Shown here one piece after another: positions 54,653 to 61,777 of a DNA stretch of 64,000 bases. The number at the start of each line of letters is the position of its first letter. Positions within the stretch are counted from its first letter, which is position 1. The stretch is from contig DXIO01000023.1 in the NCBI GenBank assembly GCA_019112875.1, forward strand, positions 30,354 to 94,353, read 5' to 3'. Below the pieces are notes generated by a model. It saw only the letters and a program-made list of their open reading frames with translations. It was not told the origin of the DNA and did not search any database. The position numbers were made by a program, and so were the translations under genes. The DNA comes from Candidatus Aquabacterium excrementipullorum (GTDB taxonomy: Bacteria > Pseudomonadota > Gammaproteobacteria > Burkholderiales > Burkholderiaceae_C).

Positions 54653-57127
54653 ATGCCCGTTGGCTCGCCCAGGGACCTCGCCGTCCTGGCTCGTCGCACC
54701 TACCTGGAGTCCCTGCGCCAAGGCGTCGGTGACCTGGTGGCGGCTTGCGTGAACGGGGCGCGGCTGCTGGCCGCACAGTCGGCAGAGCCAGCGCTGTATG
54801 CCCGGCGTCGCGATCTGGTGCTGGACCTGCCGCGCCTGTCGGGCACCTGGAACGAGGCCCTGCTGGGCCACCTGGGCGAGGCCCTCGATTCCCTCAGCCA
54901 TGGCCGTGCCGTGGTCACCCGGCCTGCGGGCCTGGACGACCCCTCGGGGCAGTTCAGCCTGGTCGATGACGCCGTCATCGAGCTGGACATGATGGTCTCG
55001 CGCCTGGGCCAGACCGTGGCCGACAAGGCCGGCTGGGAATACACCGACCTGTGCTCACGCCTGAGCACGCTCGAAGACCGCGACGAAGTGGCCCTGGACA
55101 GCCGCGGCGAGGTGCTCAAGCCCGCCGCGCTGGCGCGCTGGGTGCTCGACGCCTGGATGCACACCACCCTGGGCGTGGACCACTGGCGGACCCTGCAGAA
55201 CGTGGTGCACGACGAGGTGGCGCTGCTGGCCGAAGGGGCCTACCACGATGCCAACCGCGTGCTGCTGGACCACGGCGTGCGGCCAGAGATCGACCTGCGT
55301 CCCTTCATCCGACGCGCCAAGGACGCGGGCGTGGTGCGGCCGCTGGCGCCTTCGCCGGGCGTGGTGACGCCGGGTTCCGGCGGTGGGCGTGTGGGCGGCG
55401 GCGCGAATGGTGGTGCGAGTGGCGGCGGGCAAGGTGCTGGCCACGGTGGCGGAGCTGGGCCCGGCGGTGCCGGGGGGGGCGCTTTCCCAGGTGCAGGTGC
55501 AGGTGCTGGTGGTGCCGGTGGCGCCACAGCCTTGACCGGCCAGACCAACCGCGTGACCGGCCCGGGACACCTGCCTTCGGGCCGAGGCGGCAGCTACGAC
55601 GAAACCCGCCTGATGACGCAGACGCCTGCGCTGCGCACCTCGGGCCAGGGGCAGGCGGCGCTGGGCAAGCTCAACCAGCTCGTGGCCCGCCAGGTGCCGG
55701 GCTTCGACCCCACCGCGCCGCTGAGCGATTCGCAGCGCGTCCCCGTGGGCGGTGCGCTGAACCAGGCCATGGCCTCCGCCCAGCAGGCGGTGCAGCGGCA
55801 GGCCGATACCGCGGGTGGCATGGCGCCGGATCCCGGCTCCCTGGTGCGGGAGTTCCAGGCCCGCAAGCAATCGCTCAAGCAGGCCGCCGCCAGCGACAGC
55901 GAGCGCGCGATCATCGAGATCGTGGCGCTGCTGTTCCAGAGCATCCTGATGGAAGAGCGCCTGCCCGCCACCGTGCGCGTGTGGTTCGCGCGGCTGCAGA
56001 TGCCGGTGCTGCGCGTGGCCGTGGCCGAGCCGGATTTCTTCGCCACGCTGGACCACCCGGCCCGCCTGCTGATCGACCGCATGGGCGGCTGCGTGATGGG
56101 GTTCGCCGGCGCGGCGCAGAACGGCGACAGCGACCAGCTGCACAAGGAGATCAAGCGCATCGTGCAGACCATCGAGGCCTACCCGGACACCGGCCGGCGC
56201 GTCTTCCAGACGGTGCTGGTGGAGTTCGAGCGCTTCCTGGTCAGCTACTTCCGCGAGGGCAACGAGGCCAGCCGCAAGGGCGTCTCGCTGGCCCAGCAGC
56301 TGGAGCAGCGCGAGGCCTATGCCATCCAGTACACGATCGAGCTGCGCAAGATGCTCGAAGCCGTGCCGGTGCACGAGGGCGTGCGCGAGTTCCTGTTCAA
56401 GGTCTGGGCCGATGTGCTGGGGCAGAGCGCGGTGCTCTCGGGGCCTGCGTCGGAAGAGACGCGCTTGCTCAAGCGCCTGGCCGGCGACCTGATCTGGTCG
56501 GCCAGCGCCAAGACCACGCGTGAGGAACGCACCGAGGTGCTGCAGCGCCTGCCGCCCTTGCTCAAGCTGCTGCGTGAGGGCATGGGCCAGGCGGGCGTGT
56601 CGGTGGAGCGTCAGGACGAGCACGTGCGCGATCTGAATGCCGCCCTGGCGGCGGCCTTCGCGGCCAAGTCGGCGGCCATCTCGACCGAGCGCCTGGGTGA
56701 GATCACCGAGAAGCTCGAGGCGCTCGACGAGTTGCTGCCCGAGCTGGGCGATGTCGAGATCGACGCGGACACGCTGCGCGATCTCTCCGGCTACGAGAGC
56801 GCCGACCTGGAGGTGGTGGCCGAAGGCGGCACCATGCCCACGCCAGCGATGCTGGCCTGGGCGGGTGAACTGAAGCTGGGGGCGTGGCTCCAGCTGGATT
56901 ACCGGGGTCGCCAGGATGCGGTGCAACTGGCCTGGCGCGGGCTGCAGAAGCAGTTGGCGCTGTTCGTGACGCCGCAGGGGCGTGGGGTGCTGTTCCAGTT
57001 GCATCGGCTGGGGGCCTTCCTGCAGGCCGGGCTGCTGGTGCCGATGGAGGATGAGTCCCTCACGGTGCGCGCCACGCGCGATGCGCTGGCCAAGCTGGAT
57101 GCCGATCCACAACGTTTGTTGAATTGA
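54653..57127 (+). CDS. DUF1631-family protein with glycine-rich linker
   Basis: 824 residues from the ATG at 54653; a TTG at 54620 with GGGGGG before it would add 11. The protein is soluble and rich in Arg, Leu and Glu, with the DUF1631 pattern throughout (ALDSLSHGRAVV, FEQ-like helical blocks, AIIEIVALLFQSILMEERLPATVRVWFARLQMPVLRVAV). A striking segment at about residues 240-300 consists almost only of Gly, Ala, Ser and a few His/Phe; it probably links an N-terminal and a C-terminal globular part and may vary in length between strains. DUF1631 proteins are common in beta- and gammaproteobacteria and have no established function. No partner is suggested by the neighbours. Confidence 0.88.
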   Translation: MPVGSPRDLAVLARRTYLESLRQGVGDLVAACVNGARLLAAQSAEPALYARRRDLVLDLPRLSGTWNEALLGHLGEALDSLSHGRAVVTRPAGLDDPSGQFSLVDDAVIELDMMVSRLGQTVADKAGWEYTDLCSRLSTLEDRDEVALDSRGEVLKPAALARWVLDAWMHTTLGVDHWRTLQNVVHDEVALLAEGAYHDANRVLLDHGVRPEIDLRPFIRRAKDAGVVRPLAPSPGVVTPGSGGGRVGGGANGGASGGGQGAGHGGGAGPGGAGGGAFPGAGAGAGGAGGATALTGQTNRVTGPGHLPSGRGGSYDETRLMTQTPALRTSGQGQAALGKLNQLVARQVPGFDPTAPLSDSQRVPVGGALNQAMASAQQAVQRQADTAGGMAPDPGSLVREFQARKQSLKQAAASDSERAIIEIVALLFQSILMEERLPATVRVWFARLQMPVLRVAVAEPDFFATLDHPARLLIDRMGGCVMGFAGAAQNGDSDQLHKEIKRIVQTIEAYPDTGRRVFQTVLVEFERFLVSYFREGNEASRKGVSLAQQLEQREAYAIQYTIELRKMLEAVPVHEGVREFLFKVWADVLGQSAVLSGPASEETRLLKRLAGDLIWSASAKTTREERTEVLQRLPPLLKLLREGMGQAGVSVERQDEHVRDLNAALAAAFAAKSAAISTERLGEITEKLEALDELLPELGDVEIDADTLRDLSGYESADLEVVAEGGTMPTPAMLAWAGELKLGAWLQLDYRGRQDAVQLAWRGLQKQLALFVTPQGRGVLFQLHRLGAFLQAGLLVPMEDESLTVRATRDALAKLDADPQRLLN

Positions 57128-57149
57128 GGGCTTCGGGTGGTTTGAGCGA

Positions 57150-57298
57150 GGTTCGGCGGCTGGGGTGGGCGTTCTTCGGCCCACGCTCGCGGGGCATCGC
57201 TCTGTGCCGCGTCGGTTTCCTCTTCAACACTGGCCAGGCAGGGCACGGGCAGGCGACCGCGAATGGGGCCTGCGCCCGCCCACCCCAGCCGCCGAACC
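57150..57298 (+). repeat. Structured repeat element, copy A (149 bases, terminal 22-bp stem)
   Basis: The ends 57150-57171 and 57277-57298 are exact reverse complements (22 bp). A further outer pair GGGTGGTT (57135-57142) / AACCACCC (57301-57308) extends the pairing. The interior 95 bases (57181-57275) match copy B in inverted orientation without gaps, about 73 of 95 by hand count. TCGCGG and CCGCGA near the ends of the core can form an inner stem in both copies. Open reading frames across it are shadows. I do not recognise the family; it could be a small structured RNA or a REP/MITE-like element. Confidence 0.75.
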
Positions 57299-57319
57299 CG
57301 AACCACCCTGCGCGGGGGC

Positions 57320-57357
57320 AGGAAAAGGTGCGAACCCAACGGTTCGCACCTTTTCCT
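57320..57357. terminator. Perfect 17-bp hairpin terminator between the two repeat copies
   Basis: Arms 57320-57336 and 57341-57357 are exact reverse complements around the loop CAAC. The stem core GGTGCGAACC is flanked by AAAA on the left and TTTT on the right, so it can end transcripts from both sides. It is nearly centred between repeat copies A and B and lies 193 bases after the DUF1631 stop. Confidence 0.75.
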
Positions 57358-57382
57358 TCCTTCCACCCGCCACGGTCTGTCG

Positions 57383-57532
57383 CGGTCTGGGGGCGCCGGG
57401 TGCCTGCGGAGGTCCCATTCGCGGTCGCCTGCCGGTGGCCAGCTTGGCCGGTGTTGACGAGGTGAGCGTGGCGTACCTCGGTGCAGCCCCGCGAGCGTGG
57501 ACCGTGAGCAGGTACCCGGCGCCCCCAGACCG
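57383..57532 (-). repeat. Structured repeat element, copy B (150 bases, inverted)
   Basis: The ends 57383-57406 and 57509-57532 pair over 24 positions with one mismatch that is a possible G-U pair. Read on the minus strand, the core beginning CCACGCTCGCGGGGC is 95 bases long and aligns with copy A without gaps. The terminal stems of A and B differ in sequence while each stays self-complementary, which is covariation in support of a folded form. Copy B ends 23 bases before the riboswitch promoter of the next gene. Confidence 0.75.
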
Positions 57533-57555
57533 TCGCACTAAACAGACCGCCGCGA

Positions 57556-57561
57556 TACAAT
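57556..57561 (+). promoter_or_regulatory. -10 element of the riboswitch-mneA transcript
   Basis: TACAAT within GCGATACAATCCG. Transcription would start near 57568, which is directly before the aptamer. The -35 match is weak. Confidence 0.5.
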
Positions 57562-57570
57562 CCGCCTCAT

Positions 57571-57690
57571 CCCTTGGGGAGTAGCCTGCGCCGGCCTTCG
57601 TGGTCAGGCGCCCGTGCATCAACAGACTTGGATCGCGTCCCCACGCGGCCATGGTGCATGGGGCAACAGCTTGGCGAGACCTTGGGCATG
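57571..57690 (+). promoter_or_regulatory. yybP-ykoY manganese riboswitch
   Basis: The two hallmark loops of the yybP-ykoY class are present: GGGGAGTAGC (57576-57585) and GGCGAGACCTT (57673-57683). Between them lie a P2-type hairpin (GCGCC/GGCGC around 57590-57615) and a TCAACAGAC stretch. About 90 bases downstream, GGGTTGGGCGG and CCGCCCAGCCC can pair as an expression platform before the start codon. This class senses Mn2+ and usually switches on Mn exporters, which is what the next gene encodes. Confidence 0.85.
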
Positions 57691-57779
57691 GCTCGCGGCT
57701 CATGGGTTGGGCGGCGTGGCCTTGCCCTTGTGTGACTCGGCCCTTGCCCGCCGCTCCGCCCAGCCCACCTTGAAGCTGT

Positions 57780-58340
57780 ATGTTCGATGCTCTGTGGGTG
57801 TCCACCACCGCCGTTGCCCTGGCGGAAATGGGAGACAAGACGCAACTCCTGGCCCTGATGCTGGCCGCACGCTGGCGCAAGCCCTGGCCCATCGTGGCCG
57901 GCATCGCCGTGTCCACCGTGGTGAACCATGCCCTGGCCGGCGCCTTGGGCGCCTGGCTCACGCAGTGGCTGGGGCCGGATGCGCTGCGCTGGATCGTGGG
58001 CGGCTCCTTCCTGGTCGTCGCGGCCTGGATGCTGATCCCCGACAAGCTGGACGACGACGAGATCAAGCTGCCGCCCGGCGGCGTGTTCGTCGCGACCGTG
58101 GTGGCCTTCTTCGTGGCCGAGATGGGCGACAAGACCCAGGTGGCCACGGTGGTGCTGGCCGCGCGCTTCGATGCGCTCTGGCAGGTGGTGACCGGCACCA
58201 CGCTGGGCATGCTGCTGGCCAACGCACCCGTGGTGTTCATGGGCGACAAGCTCACGCGCCAGCTGCCGCTGGTGTGGATCAATCGCGGAGCGGCCGTGCT
58301 GTTCGCGGTGCTGGGCGTGCTCACCCTGATGTGGCGCTGA
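57780..58340 (+). CDS. mneA: GDT1/UPF0016-family manganese exporter
   Basis: 186 residues, about six transmembrane helices in two homologous halves. Each half holds the family motif E-x-G-D-K-T: AEMGDKTQLLALML (about 15) and AEMGDKTQVATVVL (about 116). Bacterial members (MneA of Vibrio) export Mn2+; eukaryotic relatives are TMEM165/Gdt1. The manganese riboswitch in the leader strongly supports Mn export here. No classic ribosome site is seen just before the ATG (CTTGAAGCTGT), consistent with control by leader folding. Confidence 0.92.
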   Translation: MFDALWVSTTAVALAEMGDKTQLLALMLAARWRKPWPIVAGIAVSTVVNHALAGALGAWLTQWLGPDALRWIVGGSFLVVAAWMLIPDKLDDDEIKLPPGGVFVATVVAFFVAEMGDKTQVATVVLAARFDALWQVVTGTTLGMLLANAPVVFMGDKLTRQLPLVWINRGAAVLFAVLGVLTLMWR

Positions 58341-58367
58341 CCTGCTGACCAGGCCCGCGCGGCAGGC

Positions 58368-61300
58368 TCAGACCGGCGCGGGGTTCACCGTGCGCGTGAT
58401 GGGCTTAAGCGCATCGGCGTGCTGGCGGCTGTGCTCGACCAGCAGGGCCTCGAAGGCGTCTTCCTTCATCGGCCGGCCCAGGTGGTAGCCCTGGGCCTCG
58501 TCGCAGCCATGGTCCTTCAGGAAGCTCAGTTGCTCCTCGTTCTCGACACCCTCGGCCACGATGCCCACGTTCAGGCGGTGCGCCATGGCGATCAGCGCGG
58601 CGGCCAGGCGGCAATCGCCTTCGGATTGCGGCACGGACATCAGGAAGCTGCGGTCCAGCTTGAAGCGGTCCACCGGCAACTCGCGCAGGTAGCCGAAGCT
58701 GGAATAACCCACGCCGAAGTCATCGATGGCGATGCTCACGCCCAATGAGCGCAGTTGCGTGAGCACGTCGGCGGCGCGCAGCGATTCGCGCACCACCACG
58801 GTTTCGGTGATCTCCAGCTCCAGCAGCGTGGGCGGCAGGCCGGTCTCGGTGAGCACGCGGGCCACGGTGTTGGCGATGTCGGTGTGGTCCAGCTGCACGG
58901 CCGACAGGTTCACGGCCATGCGCAGTGGCCAGCCGGTGCGCTGGTGCCAGGCCTGGGCCTTCTCGCAGGCGCGACGCAGCACCCATTCGCCCATGGGCAC
59001 GATCAGGCCCGTCTCTTCGGCGAAGGGAATGAAGTCCATCGGTGGCACGAGCTTGCCGTCGTGCTCCCAGCGCAGCAAGGCCTCGCAGCCGATGATCTGG
59101 CCGCTGGCGCAATCGAACTGCGGCTGGAAGTGCAGGCGCAGCTCATCGCGCTCCTGGGCCTTGTAGAGGTCGTTCTCGAGCACCAGCTTGTCGGCCGTCA
59201 CCGCCTCGAGCTGGTCGGTGTAGACCTGCACGCGGTTGCGGCCGTGGTTCTTGGCCTGGTACATGGCCAGGTCGGCGTGGCGCATCAGCGTGGCGGCATC
59301 CGTGCCGTGTGTCGGGTAGACGACCAGGCCGATGCTGGGCGTCAGGCGCAGCTCGTGCGGGCCCACGCGCAGCGGCTCGGTGAAGAGCTCCAGCACCTTG
59401 TGCGCCACGACCACGCCGTCGTCCATCTGCGAGATCTGCGGCAGCAGCACGACGAACTCGTCGCCACCCAGGCGGGCCACGATGTCGCTGGTGCGCATGG
59501 CCGTGCGCAGGCGCCGGCCCACTTCCAGGATCACGTTGTCGCCGATGTGGTGGCCCAGCGTGTCGTTGATCTTCTTGAAGCGGTCCAGGTCCAGGAACAT
59601 CAGCGCCAGGGGCTGCTCCTGGCGCTCGGCGTGCACGATGGCGCTCTTGAGCTGCTCCTGCAGCATGTTGCGGTTGGGCAGGCCGGTGAGCGCGTCGTGC
59701 TGGGCCTGGTGCTGCAGCTGCTGCTCGGCCTCGGTGCGCGCGGTGATGTCCTGCGCCATGGCCAGGTAGCCGGTCATGCGGCCCTGCTCGTCGCGCAGCT
59801 CGGTCACCGACAGTTCGGCCATGATGGGCTGGCCATCGTGGCGCAGCAGCGTCCATTCCTTGGGCACGCCGGCGGCGTCGCGCGCCAGGTGGGCCAGCAC
59901 CTGCAGATCCTTGATCTCGCGGTTCAGGCGCAGGCCCAGCATGTGGGCGCGCTCGCGCACCTGGGCCGGGTCGAAGAAGCGCTCGGTGGAACTGCGGCCG
60001 ATCAGCTCCTGCGCGGTGCAGCCCAGCAGGATCTCGCCGGCGGGGTTGATGGCCTGCACGGTGCCCTGGCGGTTGAGCACCAGGATGGCATAGGGCGCGT
60101 GCTGCACGATCACGCGGCGCATCTCGTCGACCTCGTCGAGCTGGCGCTGGGCGGCCAGCGCGGCCTGCTCGGCGGCGTGCTGCTCCGTCAGGTCGCGCAG
60201 CACCATCACGTACTGGGTCTGGCCGTCGAGCACCATGGGGCTGACGCTGAGCTCCAGCGGGAAGCGGTGGCCATCGCGGCGCTTGCCTTCCAGGCGGCGG
60301 CTGACGTCCATCACGCCCAGGCCCTGGGCGTTCAGGTAGCGTGGCATGTCGGCCTCGGGCGGGCAGCTGCGCGGGGGCGGGATCAGGCGGCCGATGTGGC
60401 AGGGCATGAGTTCGCCGTCCGTGGCGTCCGGTCCGGCGAAGATGAACTGCGCCGCGTGGTTGGCCGACAGCAGATGGCCTTGCGGGTCCACGGTGAGGAT
60501 GGCGTCGATGGTGCTGTCCATCACCTTGCTCAGGCGGCGCTCGTTGGTGCGCGCCTGGCGGCTGAGGTGCTCGGCCATGTCCGCGGCCTGGCGTTGCTGC
60601 GTGCCGATGCCGCGCACCGCCCACCACAGGCCCAGCGTGCCCAGCAGGCCGGCGGCCAGCACCGACAGCGGGTAGCGTTGCTGCCAGGGCGCCACGGGCG
60701 GGCGTGTGAGCGTGAGTTCCCAGCGGCGGCCGGCGACTTCCGTCATCTGGCGGCGTCGGTCTTCGTCCAAAGGTGTGCCCTGGGGGTGGAAGGCTTGCGG
60801 TGAATGGCGTGCGCTGTCGAACAGCAGGGCGGGGGCAGTGCCCTGGCCGCCGGCCGGGCCCAGGTCCTGGATGCGCCAGTGCCATCGGGCCCAGGCACTG
60901 GTGGGCATCACGGCGCCGACGAGGCGGTCGGCCTGGAAGGCGCCGCCCACCTGGCCCAGGTAGGCCTGGCGGCGCTGCTGCACGGTGTCGATGGGCTGGT
61001 GGGCGCGGTAGATGGGCAGGCGCACCACGAAGCCCTGGGCCTGCGCGCCACCGGACACCAGCTGCACGGGCCCCGAGCCTTGCGGCCGGGCGCTGTCGCG
61101 CGCCTGTGTCATCACGGCGCGGCGCGTGGGCTCGAAGGACTGGTCGTAGCCCAGCAGCTGTTCGTTGCCGGCGGGCGGCTCCACGTAGACCACCGGCAGG
61201 TAGGTGTCGCGTTGCCCGAGGGGGTGGATGCGGTAGGCGGGGTACCCGTCGGTGCGCAATGAACGGTCGGCGCGCATGCCGGCTTCGAATCGGGCCTTGT

Positions 61301-61652
61301 CTGCATCGGCCACCAGGCGGGCGAACTGCACGGCCACGAGCGCAGGGTAGCCTTCCTGGGTGTAGGCCAGCTGGTGCAGGCGTTGGAAGGCCGCGCGATC
61401 GACCTGGTCCGAGGCGACGAAGGCGGCCTGGAAGCTGCGCAGCAGGTCGATGTGGTGCTTGACGGAGGCGCCCAGGCGCTCGGCCTTGTCGCGGGCCGTG
61501 GTCTCGAACAGCTCGTCGGCCGCCCGCTGGACATCATGCGCCGCGTAGGCCCAGCCCAGAATGGACAACGCCGCCCCACCGATCAAGAAGATCCAGGACA
61601 GCGCGATCCAGCGGCGAGACCAGCGGGCAACCTGCCCGGGCGTTTGATTCAT
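58368..61652 (-). CDS. Membrane CHASE-PAS-PAS-GGDEF-EAL cyclic-di-GMP protein
   Basis: 1094 residues. An N-terminal helix (about 14-36) and a second near residue 330-350 enclose a periplasmic CHASE-type sensor (about 45-320, with EGYPALVAVQFARLV and YPAYRIHPLGQRDTYLPVVYVEPP). Two PAS domains follow (about 375-500 and 510-640). The GGDEF domain (about 650-810) has LGGDEF and an intact inhibitory RxxD (RTSD) five residues before it. The EAL domain (about 830-1085) has EALLRWEH, DDFGVGYSSF, KLDRSF and AEGVENEEQ, so both synthesis and breakdown of c-di-GMP look possible. It lies directly downstream of a close paralogue on the same strand. Confidence 0.94.
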   Translation of the reverse strand: MNQTPGQVARWSRRWIALSWIFLIGGAALSILGWAYAAHDVQRAADELFETTARDKAERLGASVKHHIDLLRSFQAAFVASDQVDRAAFQRLHQLAYTQEGYPALVAVQFARLVADADKARFEAGMRADRSLRTDGYPAYRIHPLGQRDTYLPVVYVEPPAGNEQLLGYDQSFEPTRRAVMTQARDSARPQGSGPVQLVSGGAQAQGFVVRLPIYRAHQPIDTVQQRRQAYLGQVGGAFQADRLVGAVMPTSAWARWHWRIQDLGPAGGQGTAPALLFDSARHSPQAFHPQGTPLDEDRRRQMTEVAGRRWELTLTRPPVAPWQQRYPLSVLAAGLLGTLGLWWAVRGIGTQQRQAADMAEHLSRQARTNERRLSKVMDSTIDAILTVDPQGHLLSANHAAQFIFAGPDATDGELMPCHIGRLIPPPRSCPPEADMPRYLNAQGLGVMDVSRRLEGKRRDGHRFPLELSVSPMVLDGQTQYVMVLRDLTEQHAAEQAALAAQRQLDEVDEMRRVIVQHAPYAILVLNRQGTVQAINPAGEILLGCTAQELIGRSSTERFFDPAQVRERAHMLGLRLNREIKDLQVLAHLARDAAGVPKEWTLLRHDGQPIMAELSVTELRDEQGRMTGYLAMAQDITARTEAEQQLQHQAQHDALTGLPNRNMLQEQLKSAIVHAERQEQPLALMFLDLDRFKKINDTLGHHIGDNVILEVGRRLRTAMRTSDIVARLGGDEFVVLLPQISQMDDGVVVAHKVLELFTEPLRVGPHELRLTPSIGLVVYPTHGTDAATLMRHADLAMYQAKNHGRNRVQVYTDQLEAVTADKLVLENDLYKAQERDELRLHFQPQFDCASGQIIGCEALLRWEHDGKLVPPMDFIPFAEETGLIVPMGEWVLRRACEKAQAWHQRTGWPLRMAVNLSAVQLDHTDIANTVARVLTETGLPPTLLELEITETVVVRESLRAADVLTQLRSLGVSIAIDDFGVGYSSFGYLRELPVDRFKLDRSFLMSVPQSEGDCRLAAALIAMAHRLNVGIVAEGVENEEQLSFLKDHGCDEAQGYHLGRPMKEDAFEALLVEHSRQHADALKPITRTVNPAPV

Positions 61653-61681
61653 GCCTGATGTTCCACACGGCGAAATGGTCC

Positions 61682-61702
61682 GGATTCAGGATGCCTGAAT
61701 CC
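61682..61702. repeat. Short inverted repeat before the CHASE-GGDEF-EAL gene
   Basis: GGATTCAGG and CCTGAATCC (61682-61690, 61694-61702) pair perfectly around ATG, 30 bases upstream of the start of the 58368-61652 gene. It may be an operator or leader hairpin. Confidence 0.4.
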
Positions 61703-61743
61703 TTGGTATCCATATCGGTGCGGTGCAGAACAGTCTTGAGCAG

Positions 61744-61771
61744 ACAGCCTCGGCGCATGCCCCGAGGCTGT
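61744..61771 (-). terminator. Hairpin after the partial GGDEF-EAL gene
   Basis: ACAGCCTCGG (61744-61753) pairs with CCGAGGCTGT (61762-61771), a 10-bp stem directly after the stop of the gene on the minus strand. No strong T run follows on that strand, so some read-through into the paralogue is possible. Confidence 0.5.
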
Positions 61772-61777
61772 GCAAAT

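Noticed and set aside
57124..58324. Several open frames across the repeat pair and riboswitch on both strands
   Set aside because: They cross stems, terminator and riboswitch, show no protein family features, and are explained by inverted repeats in GC-rich DNA.
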